Of a DNA stretch of 64,000 bases, positions 9,813-20,422 are shown piece after piece. The notes under the pieces were generated by a model that had not been told where the DNA came from, did no database searches, and saw only the letters and a program-made list of their open reading frames with translations. The stretch is from Fodinibius sp. Rm-B-1B1-1. GTDB lineage: Bacteria; Bacteroidota; Rhodothermia; Balneolales; Balneolaceae. The number at the start of each line of letters is the position of its first letter. Positions within the stretch are counted from its first letter, which is position 1. The position numbers and the translations under genes were made by a program. The DNA is taken from NCBI RefSeq assembly GCF_038594945.1, contig NZ_JBCFYD010000002.1, positions 620,001-684,000 on the forward strand. The letters are read 5' to 3'.

Positions 9813-10739
9813 TTACTCGTCCAATGATTCGAGAATATTCAGGTAGGAGTCATACCGGTCAGGATCTACTTTTCCTTCTTGAAACGCCTCAATGACGCCG
9901 CATCCGGGTTCGTGGGCATGTGTACAGTTATTAAATTTACAATTTCGGCGGGGCTCCAACATCTCTGGAAAGAAAAGAGAAAGTTCCCACGGTTCAATAT
10001 TTACCAACCCAAACTCTTTAATGCCGGGGGTATCCACAATATAGCCGCCTGTTTGCAGGGGAAGAAGTTTGGCAAAAGTTGTGGTATGCTTTCCCTTTTC
10101 ATTGAAATCAGATACAACCCCAACTTTACGATCGATATTGGGGTCGATGTGATTTAAAATACTGGTTTTTCCTACACCCGAAGGGCCAATTAACACCGAG
10201 GTGCTATTGTTCAATCGTTTTTTGAGTTCATCTAAAGAAGAATCGGTTTTAATGCTGGTTTGTAGAACAGGATAACCGATGGATTCATAGAGATCCGTCA
10301 GCGAATTTACATAAGTGTTGGCATGCTCGTCAGCCAAATCCATTTTGTTAAAAATGATAGTAGCCGGAATTTGATAGGCTTCACATGTAACCAGAAATCG
10401 ATCTATAAACCCTTGTTTAATATTAGGTCTCCTGACTGATTGAACCACATAGGCACAATCAATATTTGAGGCCAATATTTGATGTTCTTCTTGATGATGA
10501 GTGGACTGCCGGATTAAATAATTTTCACGATCTTTAATTTCCTCAATACTCCCTGAGCCATCATCATTCATTTCGAAATCCACATAATCACCAACAGCAA
10601 TAGGATTGGTAAGAGCATGATCTTTCAGCCGAAACCGCCCGGGCAACCGACAGTTGATCGTTTGCATTCCGTCCTCTTCATTATAGGCGACCTTGTACCA
10701 ATGGCCGGTGGATTCTACAACGCGTCCTTTTTGGGGCAA
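9813..10739 (-). CDS. rsgA: Ribosome small-subunit GTPase RsgA
   Basis: A 308-residue circularly permuted GTPase that helps the last steps of 30S subunit maturation. An N-terminal OB fold (about 1-75, CRLPGRFR near 25) precedes the GTPase domain, where the G4 motif NKMD (about 137) comes before the P-loop GPSGVGKTS (about 184) and the G3 DTPGIKEFG. The C-terminal zinc knuckle is intact: CKFNNCTHAHEPGC near 265-280. Length and order are typical. The ATG at 10739 is followed by the conserved start of the family (KGRVVESTGHWY). Confidence 0.96.
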   Translation of the reverse strand: MPQKGRVVESTGHWYKVAYNEEDGMQTINCRLPGRFRLKDHALTNPIAVGDYVDFEMNDDGSGSIEEIKDRENYLIRQSTHHQEEHQILASNIDCAYVVQSVRRPNIKQGFIDRFLVTCEAYQIPATIIFNKMDLADEHANTYVNSLTDLYESIGYPVLQTSIKTDSSLDELKKRLNNSTSVLIGPSGVGKTSILNHIDPNIDRKVGVVSDFNEKGKHTTTFAKLLPLQTGGYIVDTPGIKEFGLVNIEPWELSLFFPEMLEPRRNCKFNNCTHAHEPGCGVIEAFQEGKVDPDRYDSYLNILESLDE

Positions 10740-10776
10740 TGCTATATGATTGAGTTATTATTGATGAATAGAAAAT

Positions 10777-10812
10777 AAAAAAGTCGCCCCGATTAATCGA
10801 GACGACTTTTCA
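10777..10812 (-). terminator. Terminator of lon
   Basis: On the minus strand AAAAGTCGTCTCG pairs with CGGGGCGACTTTT (G-T wobbles) around ATTAAT, followed by TTTTATTTTC. It lies about 20 bases after the lon stop codon and just before rsgA. Confidence 0.85.
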
Positions 10813-10829
10813 ATTTCAATAATGGATAA

Positions 10830-13364
10830 TTATTCCATCACAATGGTTTCTTCAGTAGAGTCCGCAGATTCTGAGTTTTCCCCCGTCTTCTTTTTGTAGG
10901 ACTCACTAACTTTAAATCGTTCTTGAGGATCTTTTACAGGATCGTCCTCAAGAACAATATCAAGCAGGGGATCCATGCGTTCAAGATACTCTACCTCGAG
11001 ATCTCCAAGTACATCTTCCTCAATTTCAGCCACATCTTTTTCGTTCTTCTGCGGAAGCAGAACCTTTTCAATACCGGCTCGTTTGGCGGCCAGTACTTTT
11101 TCTTTGATTCCACCCACTGGAAGAACAAGTCCACGGAGTGTGATTTCACCGGTCATAGCCAGCGTTCCTTTCACTTTACGCTGGGTAAATATGGATGCTA
11201 CGGCCGAAAATATAGATACCCCGGCTGAGGGTCCATCTTTTGGAACAGCACCTTTAGGCACGTGAATATGGAGATCCCAGTATTTAAATGCTTCTTCGGG
11301 GATATTCAACTCATCGGAGTGCGCCTTAAGGTACGACATTGCCAGCATGGCCGATTCTTTCATCACATCGCCCAGCTGACCGGTTATATGGAGTTTACCA
11401 CTTCCCTTGGATACACTGGCCTCAATAAAGAGAATATCACCTCCATAAGGCGTCCAGGCCAAACCGGTAGCAACACCAGGAACTTTAGTTCGTTCTGCTA
11501 CTTCCGAGAAGTATTTACGTTTGCCTAAAAAGTCCTCCAGATCATCGGCATCCACCGTATGGGGACCCTCTTCACCTTTGGCAATTTTGGCAGCTACTCC
11601 TCGACAGACTGATCCAATTTCACGTTCCAGGGAGCGTACACCCGATTCTCGTGTGTATTGTTCAATAATTTTTTCAATGGCCTCATCAGTAATGGTAATC
11701 TGATCTTCATTGAGTCCATTCTCTTCAATCTGTTTATCCATCAGATGCTTCTTCGCAATTTGAGTCTTCTCTTCAAGCGTATATCCACTGATGTTGATAA
11801 TTTCCATACGATCACGCAGTGGAGCAGGAATCGTATCGAGGGAGTTCGCTGTAGCAATGAAGAGAACGTTAGAAAGATCGTACTCCAACTCGAGATAATT
11901 GTCGGCAAAACTGTCGTTTTGTTCCGGATCAAGAACTTCAAGCAGGGCAGAGGTGGGATCACCACGATAATCAGATCCTACCTTGTCAATTTCATCCAGC
12001 ATCATTACCGGGTTGCTGGTTTCTGCTTTTTTCATCGCGCGAATAATGCGTCCCGGCAGGGCACCGATATATGTACGGCGATGACCGCGGATTTCAGCTT
12101 CATCGTGGATGCCGCCCAAACTAAAACGTTCAAATTTACGATTTAGCGCACGAGCAATAGATTTACCGAGCGAGGTTTTACCAACGCCGGGAGGGCCATA
12201 GAAACAAAGGATAGGCGCTTTCATATCCTTTTTGAGTTTCAATACTGCCAAGTATTCGATAATACGCTTCTTGACCTTGTCTAACCCGTAGTGGTCATCG
12301 TCCAATACGTCTTGGGCATTTTCCAGATCTAAATTATCATCAGAGTATTTATCCCACGGGAGATCTAAAATCCATTCGATATAGTTGTGGATGACGCCGT
12401 AATTGGGCGAAGAATTAGGCGTTCTGTCAAGCCGGGTGAGTTCTTTATCTACCGTTTCTTGTGCTTCTTCAGGCAGATTTTTTTCCTTCGCACGCTTGCG
12501 TAGCGATTCTATTTCTTGATGTTCACCATCTTCCCCAAGTGCTTCCTGTATGGCTTTCATCTGTTGTCGCAGGTAAAAGTCACGTTGTTGTTCGTCGATA
12601 TCCGACTTCACTTTTGTACGGATTTCCTCACTTAAATTCAGAACCTGCAGTTCTTTATTGAGGAATTCCATCACACGTTCCATGCGCTGAGAAAACTTCC
12701 GTATTTCCAGAACCTCCTGCTTATCAGAGGTGGAAACGTTTAGGTTCGAGGAAATAAAATTCAACAGAAAGTTTGGGCTGCTGATATTGTTGATAGCAAC
12801 AGAGGCCTCTGAAGGGATGTTAGGCGACAGATTTACAATTTTTGTTGCCGTCTCTTTTACCGATCGTATTGAAGCATCCAGCTCAACACCTTCAATATCC
12901 ATCTCTTGGCGATAGGTATCAACATTGGCCTTGAAGTAGGGATCTTTCTGGAGAAATTCTTCAACTTTGAAAGTGGTTTTTCCCTGAATGACAATACTTT
13001 TGCTGCCATCCGGCATTTTGATCAGCTTCAGAATTTGGGCAACGGTTCCAACCTCATAAAGATCCTCTTTATCGGGATCTTCGTCGTCTTCGTTTTTTTG
13101 GCTAACTACCCCAATTGTTTTATCTGATTCGTAGGCCTCCTTTACGAGTTTAAGTGATCGATCTCGTCCTACGGTAATAGGCACTACAACACCAGGGAAG
13201 AGCACAGTATTTTTCAAAGGCAAAATAGGGAGCTCATCGGGTACCTCAGACTGTGTTAGCTCCTTTTCCTCCTCCTCAGACATCAGGGGAATAGCCTGTT
13301 CAAAATCGTCAAACTGATCTTGAATATCCTCAAAATTGGCTATGTTTTCGAAGATGTTCTTCAT
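10830..13364 (-). CDS. lon: ATP-dependent protease La (Lon)
   Basis: An 844-residue bacterial-type Lon, the cytoplasmic quality-control protease. The N-terminal substrate-recognition domain starts near residue 43 (ELPILPLKNTVLFPGVVVPI) and is followed by a coiled helical part, the AAA+ module with Walker A GPPGVGKTS (about 391) and Walker B MLDEIDKVG, and the protease domain with the catalytic Ser in PKDGPSAG (about 708) and the catalytic Lys in GGIKEK (about 751). The first 40 residues are unusually acidic, as is the C-terminal tail. A monocistronic gene with its own terminator. Confidence 0.97.
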   Translation of the reverse strand: MKNIFENIANFEDIQDQFDDFEQAIPLMSEEEEKELTQSEVPDELPILPLKNTVLFPGVVVPITVGRDRSLKLVKEAYESDKTIGVVSQKNEDDEDPDKEDLYEVGTVAQILKLIKMPDGSKSIVIQGKTTFKVEEFLQKDPYFKANVDTYRQEMDIEGVELDASIRSVKETATKIVNLSPNIPSEASVAINNISSPNFLLNFISSNLNVSTSDKQEVLEIRKFSQRMERVMEFLNKELQVLNLSEEIRTKVKSDIDEQQRDFYLRQQMKAIQEALGEDGEHQEIESLRKRAKEKNLPEEAQETVDKELTRLDRTPNSSPNYGVIHNYIEWILDLPWDKYSDDNLDLENAQDVLDDDHYGLDKVKKRIIEYLAVLKLKKDMKAPILCFYGPPGVGKTSLGKSIARALNRKFERFSLGGIHDEAEIRGHRRTYIGALPGRIIRAMKKAETSNPVMMLDEIDKVGSDYRGDPTSALLEVLDPEQNDSFADNYLELEYDLSNVLFIATANSLDTIPAPLRDRMEIINISGYTLEEKTQIAKKHLMDKQIEENGLNEDQITITDEAIEKIIEQYTRESGVRSLEREIGSVCRGVAAKIAKGEEGPHTVDADDLEDFLGKRKYFSEVAERTKVPGVATGLAWTPYGGDILFIEASVSKGSGKLHITGQLGDVMKESAMLAMSYLKAHSDELNIPEEAFKYWDLHIHVPKGAVPKDGPSAGVSIFSAVASIFTQRKVKGTLAMTGEITLRGLVLPVGGIKEKVLAAKRAGIEKVLLPQKNEKDVAEIEEDVLGDLEVEYLERMDPLLDIVLEDDPVKDPQERFKVSESYKKKTGENSESADSTEETIVME

Positions 13365-13527
13365 AAATAAATAATTTAGGTAGATATTTTTTTAGTTGTT
13401 GATTTAAAGGTGTTGCAAATAAAGAGCCAACTTTTAATGAACTACCAATTAGTCAGGATTTATGGCAAAATAGCAACATGAGCTCTGTATTAGAAATGAG
13501 CTTGACAGCTTGGCAGAAAAGCATGTA

Positions 13528-15090
13528 TCACAAGTGGAATTGGAGTCCTGCGAAGGCCCCGCCAACCACTTCAGTTGTAAAGGTATGAGAGCGAAATATA
13601 ATTTGTGTACCCACATTGAAATCCCAATAACGGGATTCATACCCAGTACCAAATCCTACATATGTTGGTACGCCTGCTGCCAGCCGGGTACCTACGCGTA
13701 GTGGTATTCTGTGGATTGGTCGTGCTTCAAGCCCTAAATGCATGGTCAGTTTTGTATTTGTGAAGCTACTATTATTCAACCCGATTGTTAAATCTCCCAT
13801 AAATTTTAGCCGATTAAGATCTAACATAATACCGCTATTGAGTGTGGCCGGGGTAGGGGCGGAAAAGCTGTTATCATTTGGGTTTTGATTATGGCTAAAG
13901 GGATTGGTGATTTCCGAAGCGTCATCAAAATATGTGAGGTACTGTCCGCCCGAACCAATAAACATTTCATTTCGGGGAGGTTCTGTGCCAATTTGTACCG
14001 TGTCTTGTGAAGCCGTTATATCTATGGGCTGCTGGGTATAACGAATGATCCCAATATCATTAAAAGAGACCGAGATACGAAGAGATTTTTGGACTACTGA
14101 TTTTTCAAGATCATCCTCAAGGAGATTCAAGTCGCTGCCAATGGGAATAAGGTACGTCAGTCCAAAATCAATAGCAGCACCATAGCCGGTGGGATCAAAA
14201 TTAATTTTTTTGTTTAAATTGTTATTTATAGCAGCTCGACTATTACCCGAAGATAAATAGTCAATGGTCATGTTGGAATACTCACCGGTAGCTCGGTAGG
14301 AAAAATCGGAAACGTATCGGCCGGGATCATTTTCATCCGTTCGCTGTTGTTGACCAGTATAGGTAGCGTTAAAATGGGGACCAGCAATAATAAATTTTGG
14401 AGAAAATCCTACATAAAGTTTGTTTAAACGGGGAAAGAGTCCTTCTAAAAACGAAAATTCACGAGCGTATCCCAGTGCTATTTCCAAATTTTGATTGATA
14501 TGCTGATTTAAGGTAAAATCGCGAATTTGTTGATCTCCCCGATCTACAAACTCTGTGGAATACCAACCTCTGCCCACTTCAATTCGGGATGAATAACGGG
14601 CCCGGGCTGCTATTGAAAAAGTTTCATTCCTTTTTTGCCAAGAAAGGGCTCCCAACAAAACATCAGATCGGCTCTGGTGTTCAGATACCAGTCGACGACG
14701 AGGGTAATTTTCATCTATAATGGTCAGTCGCTGATCGGGTGTAATTTGAACAGCATCAGCCGAATAGGGGAAATAGCTATCGGTAAAACTGTTGAATTGG
14801 TCGTCTGCTACATTGGATGAAAGAACAGGAGAGTACAATATACCGCCATGACCGACATTAATATGAATTGTTCCATACCGATCATTAATAGCAAGGTTAG
14901 CAGGATTCCAGAATATGGCTTCATTTCCTGAGAGATAAGCCGTACCGCCCCCACCCAGCGCTGTATTTTGAGCCCCAAGCACGGGTTGCGCGCTAAGGGG
15001 AGATGTAAATCCAAATAGCAACGCCAAAGCTGCAATAATTGCTACCAAAGCAAATCGAAATTGCAAAGCGTTAGATTGTGATTTTTTCAT
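13528..15090 (-). CDS. Outer-membrane protein, DUF5723-like beta-barrel
   Basis: A 520-residue protein with a signal peptide (core about 12-30, cleavage LSAQ near 35). The mature N-terminus, GAQNTALGGGGTAYLSG followed by FWNPANL, is the pattern shared by DUF5723 and FadL/PorV-like barrels of Bacteroidota. The rest alternates in beta-strand fashion with many aromatic residues and ends AFAGLQFHL. It follows the helicase gene by only 32 bases on the same strand, so the two may be co-transcribed, though no functional link is evident. The ligand is unknown. The assignment to DUF5723 rests on the N-terminal pattern and length. Confidence 0.75.
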   Translation of the reverse strand: MKKSQSNALQFRFALVAIIAALALLFGFTSPLSAQPVLGAQNTALGGGGTAYLSGNEAIFWNPANLAINDRYGTIHINVGHGGILYSPVLSSNVADDQFNSFTDSYFPYSADAVQITPDQRLTIIDENYPRRRLVSEHQSRSDVLLGALSWQKRNETFSIAARARYSSRIEVGRGWYSTEFVDRGDQQIRDFTLNQHINQNLEIALGYAREFSFLEGLFPRLNKLYVGFSPKFIIAGPHFNATYTGQQQRTDENDPGRYVSDFSYRATGEYSNMTIDYLSSGNSRAAINNNLNKKINFDPTGYGAAIDFGLTYLIPIGSDLNLLEDDLEKSVVQKSLRISVSFNDIGIIRYTQQPIDITASQDTVQIGTEPPRNEMFIGSGGQYLTYFDDASEITNPFSHNQNPNDNSFSAPTPATLNSGIMLDLNRLKFMGDLTIGLNNSSFTNTKLTMHLGLEARPIHRIPLRVGTRLAAGVPTYVGFGTGYESRYWDFNVGTQIIFRSHTFTTEVVGGAFAGLQFHL

Positions 15091-15122
15091 TTGCTGATCC
15101 TATAAGCCGGCGTTAAATAATA

Positions 15123-17387
15123 TTAGCCGATAACCTGCATTTTAGCTGCCCGAAGCATCAATGTTTTTCGTCCGCGTTCCTTAAAAAATACAACAACTTT
15201 TGTTCGTTCGCCCTGGCCACTTCTGCTGATAATCTTTCCCTGTCCAAATACATTATGCACCACTTTTGCCCCAACTTGAAACGGATCTTCATCGGGATTA
15301 TCGTAGTGAATCTGGGTATTTGATGAACGATTGTTTTTATTGTACAGCGGTTTTTTCCAGTCGTATTCTACTTGCGTGCCGTTATTATTAGATTTATCGC
15401 TTTTTTTATTGTCCGAAAACCGGTTTTTATTTTGATCAATAGAAGCCCCAGTCTCGGTCCGTACTACATCAGAACTTACCTCATCCAAAAACCGCGATCG
15501 TGTTTTACGTTGTTCCTCACCATATTTGTAACGACTGCGACAATGACTAAAAAACAGCTCTTGTTCAGCGCGAGTGATAGCTACATAAAATAAGCGCCGT
15601 TCTTCCTCAATATTGACATCTTCATTATTACGGCTACCTACGGGAAAGAGTTCTTCTTCCAATCCCACGATAAACACTACGGGAAATTCGAGTCCTTTGG
15701 CTGCGTGCACCGTCATCATAGTAACGGCAGGCTTGTCCTCATCGTATTTGTCGGTGTCCGTAATCAGGCTAATTTCTTGAAGGAAAGAGGAGAGGGTAGG
15801 ATTGTTATTATTTTTCTCAAAGTAGGAGATCGCGTTTTGAAGTTCCAGGATATTTTCGCGGCGTGTCATCGACTTCGGAGAATTTTCTTCCACCAACGAC
15901 TTCATGTAGCCAGATTCATCCAACAGTTGCTTGGTAACTTCTGTCAAACTTGTTCCATTGTTAAGCTGCTGTTTCAATCCATTGATCATGCGCACAAAAT
16001 CTTTAACGCTGTTTTCAGCCGGTTTATACAGGTCAGCCGCTTCCACATTTTCAAGGATACGCCACAGAGATTGCCCGGTTTCGCGGGTACGCTGCATCAA
16101 ATCGGAGAGCGATTTTTGTCCAATGCCCCGCGATGGCTCGTTGATAATACGCATTAGGTTGGTATCATCATCGGGATTGACCAACAGTGTTAGGTATGCC
16201 AGCACATCTTTAATTTCTTTACGCTGATAGAAGGAAAGTCCACCTACCAGTTGATAGGTTACTCCTTTGCGACGAAAGGTTTCCTCAAAAACGCGACTCT
16301 GATAATTTGTACGATACAGAATGGCAAAATCGCTGTAATCATAACCCTTGCGCATCTTTAAATCCTGGATATAATTGGCTACGCGATTGGCCTCGTCACG
16401 CTCGTCATAATTGTCGAGCACGGTAATCGTATCCCCCATATCATTGTCGGTCCAAAGCGTCTTATCCAACTGCTCACTATTCTTTTTGATGATGGAATCA
16501 GCAGCTTTCAAAATGGCTTTAGTTGAGCGATAATTTTGCTCCAGTGGAATTTCGACAGCATCTTCGTAATCGCTTTTAAAATCCAGGATATTTTGAATAT
16601 CAGCCCCGCGAAACGAGTAGATAGACTGTGCATCATCGCCAACGACACAAAGATTTTCGTATTTGTCAGCCAGCATGTTTGTTACTGTATACTGGGCATG
16701 ATTGGTATCCTGGTACTCATCAATCATAATATATTTGAAACGATCCTGGTATTTTTCCAAGACGTCCTCATGTTCACTAAACAGCTCAATAGGTTTGATG
16801 AGCAAGTCATCAAAATCCATGGCATTATTGTGCTTTAACCGCTCTACATAAATTTTGTAGATGCGGGCCGTAATATCATCGAGTGTACTATGGACAAACT
16901 TTTGGTTGTAATGGTCGGGATTGATAAGCTCGTTTTTAGCATCACTGATTCGTCGCTGCAGAATACGTGGCTTAATTTCTTTAGGATCGTAGTTATTCTC
17001 CCGCAGAATCTGCTTAATTGCATTCTTCGAATCTTCGGTATCATAGATGGAATAGTCGGAATTAAATCCGATTTTTTCAGCTTCAAACCGAAGAATTTTT
17101 GAAAAAACGGAGTGAAATGTTCCCATCCACAGACGTTTAGCTTCGTCGCCGATGAGCTGCCCGATACGTTGCTGCATCTCTTTGGCCGCCTTGTTGGTAA
17201 AAGTAAGCGCCAAAATTTCATTGGGCGCTGCCATATTTTGGTGAATAAGGTACGCAATGCGATAAGTAAGCACGCGTGTTTTTCCACTGCCGGCCCCGGC
17301 CACAATCAAAAGGGGGCCCTCACCGTGACGTACAGCACGCTTCTGCTGTTCATTTAAATCATGTATAAAATCCGGCTCCTTCGGCAT
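15123..17387 (-). CDS. pcrA: UvrD/PcrA-family DNA helicase
   Basis: A 754-residue superfamily 1A 3'-5' helicase for nucleotide-excision and replication-fork repair. Motif I GAGSGKTRVLTYRIA lies near residue 32, motif II IDEYQDTN near 215, motif III GDDAQSIYSFRGAD near 250, motif IV EQNYRST, motif V TVHAAKGLEFPVVF near 555 and motif VI VAITRAEQ near 600. The C-terminal 55 residues form the Tudor-like domain of PcrA (VGAKVVHNVFGQGKI), known in PcrA to bind RNA polymerase. The gene lies 103 bases after valS on the same strand. Confidence 0.95.
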   Translation of the reverse strand: MPKEPDFIHDLNEQQKRAVRHGEGPLLIVAGAGSGKTRVLTYRIAYLIHQNMAAPNEILALTFTNKAAKEMQQRIGQLIGDEAKRLWMGTFHSVFSKILRFEAEKIGFNSDYSIYDTEDSKNAIKQILRENNYDPKEIKPRILQRRISDAKNELINPDHYNQKFVHSTLDDITARIYKIYVERLKHNNAMDFDDLLIKPIELFSEHEDVLEKYQDRFKYIMIDEYQDTNHAQYTVTNMLADKYENLCVVGDDAQSIYSFRGADIQNILDFKSDYEDAVEIPLEQNYRSTKAILKAADSIIKKNSEQLDKTLWTDNDMGDTITVLDNYDERDEANRVANYIQDLKMRKGYDYSDFAILYRTNYQSRVFEETFRRKGVTYQLVGGLSFYQRKEIKDVLAYLTLLVNPDDDTNLMRIINEPSRGIGQKSLSDLMQRTRETGQSLWRILENVEAADLYKPAENSVKDFVRMINGLKQQLNNGTSLTEVTKQLLDESGYMKSLVEENSPKSMTRRENILELQNAISYFEKNNNNPTLSSFLQEISLITDTDKYDEDKPAVTMMTVHAAKGLEFPVVFIVGLEEELFPVGSRNNEDVNIEEERRLFYVAITRAEQELFFSHCRSRYKYGEEQRKTRSRFLDEVSSDVVRTETGASIDQNKNRFSDNKKSDKSNNNGTQVEYDWKKPLYNKNNRSSNTQIHYDNPDEDPFQVGAKVVHNVFGQGKIISRSGQGERTKVVVFFKERGRKTLMLRAAKMQVIG

Positions 17388-17490
17388 AAATAAATCTATG
17401 TTTTGTAGAACGCTGATAACGCAAAATAAACGAATTTACGCGGGTAAAATAATTTGGAGATCAGCGCAAACCTGCGTTATTGGTGTTCTA

Positions 17491-20190
17491 TTAATTCAAT
17501 TCGCTTAAAATTTCGCGAAGTTTTTTAAGATTCGTTTCAGTGTCTTCCTTTTTATCTCGCTCTTTTTGCACTACATCCTCGGGGGCATTATTAACGAATC
17601 CATCGTTATTTAACTTGCCTTCAATAGATTTCAAGAATCCCTCAAGGCGATCAATTTCTTTTTGGATACGTTCACGCTCTTTATCGAGATCGATGAGTCC
17701 TTCCAGTGGAACGAATAGTTCGGTACCTTCAATAACGGCTGAAGCTGAAGTTTCAGGTTTTTCCAGATCTGCTTCTACCTTAAACGTATCAATGGATTGA
17801 AGCTTGCGGAAGATCCACTCGTTGTCATTTAATGCGTCGGCCGTTTCTTTGTCTTTGGCCTTAATTATCAGATCAATTTCATCATTGGGACTCAACTTAA
17901 ATTCCGCTCGAATATTACGGATAGATGAGATCATCTTTTGAATAGATTCAAAAAGCTGGCGATCATTTTTGGAAACAGAATTTTCATCAAATTCCGGCCA
18001 GGAAGCTACAATCATCGCTTCGTCGGTATCGCGGTTGCGGATAAGCTGCCAAATTTCCTCGGTGATAAAAGGCATAAATGGATGCAGCAGCTTCATTAGC
18101 TGTTCAAAGAAATTAAATCCGCGAGAGAGGCGATCTTCAGGGATACTGGCACCCGGCTCATCAGCCTTGATCAACTCGATGTACCAATCGCAGAAATCAT
18201 CCCAGATCAGTGAGTAAATCTTATGTAATGCTTCGTTGATACGGAAGTTCTCCATATCCTTGTTGATGGCGTTAATGGTCTCATGTATACGAGAGAGCAT
18301 CCACCGGTCAACGAGATTATCCTCATCAATTTCAAGTTCATTGGTCAGCGTCGTTTCCTCAGTTCTATTCATCGAGAGAAAGCGGAACGCATTCCAGATC
18401 TTATTGGCAAAATTTCGTCCCTGTTCACAAAGCTGTTCTTCAAAAAGGAGGTCATTACCGGCAGGAGAGGAGAACAGCATGCCCACGCGAACACCGTCGG
18501 TTCCATACTCTTCCATGAGTTTCAATGGATCGGGAGAGTTCCCCAGCGATTTTGACATCTTTCGGCGCTGGCTGTCACGGACGATGCCCGTGTAATAGAC
18601 ATTGCTGAAGGGCTGTTCATCCATAAATTCATAGCCGGATATAATCATCCGTGCTACCCAGAAGAACATGATTTCGGGAGCCGTAACCAAGTCCTGTGTA
18701 GGATAGTAGTACTCCAGTTCTTCATTAGCTTCTCCCGTACGAATATACTCCGGATCAAAAACGGTAATGGGCCACAACCAAGACGAAAACCATGTATCGA
18801 GGACGTCCTCATCTTGATTTACATCACCAGTGGTTAATTTAGCATTGCCAGACTTTTCGCGTGCTTTTTCAACGGCTTCTTCTTCCGTTTTCGCTACAAC
18901 GTAATCATCCTTGCCATCGCCGTAATACCAAGCGGGAATGCGCTGTCCCCACCAAAGTTGACGCGAGATACACCAATCGCGAATATTTTCCATCCAGTGG
19001 TTGTAGGAGTTCTTAAATTTGTCAGGATGGAACTGAATGTTATCATTCATTACATTTTCGTGGGCCGGTTTGGCCAGCTCATCCATCTTGCAAAACCACT
19101 GCAGCGACAGACGTGGTTCAATAATCGCGTCCGTCCGCTCAGAATAGCCAATCTTATTCTGCATTTCTTCAATCTCAACCAGCTGATCATTCTTTTGTAG
19201 ATCTTCGATGATCAACGCTCTGGCATCAAAGCGATCTTCGCCGATATAATGCTCAGCGGCCTCGTTTAACGTCCCATCGGGATTAAGCATATCGATAATT
19301 TCCAGATCATGCTTCTGTCCAATTTCGTAGTCATTCTCATCGTGGGCCGGGGTAATCTTGAGGCAGCCGGTTCCGTATTCCATATCCACATATTCGTCGG
19401 CAATAATGGGAACTTCGCGTTCTGCAACAGGAATAATAGCTGTTTTGCCAATAAGGTCTTGATAGCGTTCGTCGTCCGGATGCACACAAACAGCGGTATC
19501 TGCTAAGATAGTCTCGGGACGTGTGGTCGCAATGGTAACCCACTCGTCGCTGTCTTTGATTTTATAGCGAACGTGATAGAGCTTAGACGTTTCCTCGCGG
19601 TGAATGACCTCCTCATCAGAGAGCGCCGTTTGGGCTTCTGGATCCCAGTTAATCATCCGCTTGCCGCGATAGATATAGCCGCGTTCATAGAGTTCGATAA
19701 AGCAATCAACGACGGCTTCGTATAGGTCATCTTCGAGCGTAAAACGCGTGCGCTCCCAGTCGCAGGAGGCTCCGAGTTTTCGCAGCTGCTGCAGGATGAT
19801 TCCTCCGTGCTCGTCAGTCCAGTCCCAGGCGTGTTCCAGAAATTCTTCGCGCGTTAAATCCGCTTTGGTGATACCTTCGTTGCGAAGCTTTTGAACAACT
19901 TTAGCCTCGGTAGCAATAGAGGCGTGGTCGGTACCGGGTACCCAACAGGCATTTTTACCCTGCATACGGGCACGGCGCACCAACACATCTTGTATGGTGT
20001 TATTGAGCATATGCCCCATGTGCAGCACACCTGTAACATTGGGTGGAGGAATGACGACCGTGTACGATTCGCGGTCGTCAGGCTCGGAGTGAAAAAAGCC
20101 GTTATCTTCCCAGAAGCTATACCATTTATCTTCAATGCTGCCGGGATCAAAATGTTTTGGGATGTCTTGAGAAGCCGTGGATTTATCCAA
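17491..20190 (-). CDS. valS: Valyl-tRNA synthetase
   Basis: An 899-residue class Ia synthetase. It carries the HIGH-type motif HMGH near residue 57 (after PPPNVTGVL), the CP1 editing domain in the middle (TTRPETILADTAV), the KMSKS loop near 545 (RRKMSKSLGNSPDP), the anticodon-binding helical domain and the C-terminal coiled coil that is a mark of ValS (about 830-899, rich in Lys and Glu). No T-box or other tRNA-sensing leader is recognisable in the 230 bases upstream; a -7 box lies about 50 bases before the start. Confidence 0.97.
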   Translation of the reverse strand: MDKSTASQDIPKHFDPGSIEDKWYSFWEDNGFFHSEPDDRESYTVVIPPPNVTGVLHMGHMLNNTIQDVLVRRARMQGKNACWVPGTDHASIATEAKVVQKLRNEGITKADLTREEFLEHAWDWTDEHGGIILQQLRKLGASCDWERTRFTLEDDLYEAVVDCFIELYERGYIYRGKRMINWDPEAQTALSDEEVIHREETSKLYHVRYKIKDSDEWVTIATTRPETILADTAVCVHPDDERYQDLIGKTAIIPVAEREVPIIADEYVDMEYGTGCLKITPAHDENDYEIGQKHDLEIIDMLNPDGTLNEAAEHYIGEDRFDARALIIEDLQKNDQLVEIEEMQNKIGYSERTDAIIEPRLSLQWFCKMDELAKPAHENVMNDNIQFHPDKFKNSYNHWMENIRDWCISRQLWWGQRIPAWYYGDGKDDYVVAKTEEEAVEKAREKSGNAKLTTGDVNQDEDVLDTWFSSWLWPITVFDPEYIRTGEANEELEYYYPTQDLVTAPEIMFFWVARMIISGYEFMDEQPFSNVYYTGIVRDSQRRKMSKSLGNSPDPLKLMEEYGTDGVRVGMLFSSPAGNDLLFEEQLCEQGRNFANKIWNAFRFLSMNRTEETTLTNELEIDEDNLVDRWMLSRIHETINAINKDMENFRINEALHKIYSLIWDDFCDWYIELIKADEPGASIPEDRLSRGFNFFEQLMKLLHPFMPFITEEIWQLIRNRDTDEAMIVASWPEFDENSVSKNDRQLFESIQKMISSIRNIRAEFKLSPNDEIDLIIKAKDKETADALNDNEWIFRKLQSIDTFKVEADLEKPETSASAVIEGTELFVPLEGLIDLDKERERIQKEIDRLEGFLKSIEGKLNNDGFVNNAPEDVVQKERDKKEDTETNLKKLREILSELN

Positions 20191-20238
20191 AATTATGAAA
20201 GCTCGTTTTGCAAGTTTCGGTTTTCGCTATTTTAGTCG

Positions 20239-20246
20239 CAAAGATA
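20239..20246 (-). promoter_or_regulatory. -7 box for valS (TATCTTTG)
   Basis: Read on the minus strand, TATCTTTG is a perfect TAnnTTTG -7 element about 50 bases before the valS start. No convincing -33 element is present at the usual spacing. Confidence 0.45.
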
Positions 20247-20307
20247 CGAAAAAGGAAAGAAGATGTAGAGTGGGATTTAGGGCTGGTTTTTATCCCCTCC
20301 TAAAACC

Positions 20308-20378
20308 ATATTAAATAAAAAGCTTTCGCAGCATAACTCATCCGTGTTAAGAGTTCGGTAAGGGGCTACGAAAGCAAA
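20308..20378 (-). terminator. Nested hairpin and T-tract ending rsmB
   Basis: Read on the minus strand, GCTTTCGTAGC pairs with GCTGCGAAAGC (one G-T wobble), with a smaller inner stem AACTC/GAGTT inside the loop, and is followed by TTTTTATTT. It lies about 45 bases after the rsmB stop codon and about 120 bases before valS. The two-storey shape is larger than the other terminators in the window. Confidence 0.75.
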
Positions 20379-20422
20379 ATGTTACAGATCTTGAAACAAG
20401 TTTAGGATCACGTGCTGTTTTA

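Noticed and set aside
10923-13127. Many plus-strand frames opposite lon
   Set aside because: They are antisense shadows of an intact 844-residue Lon with conserved motifs; none has coding character.
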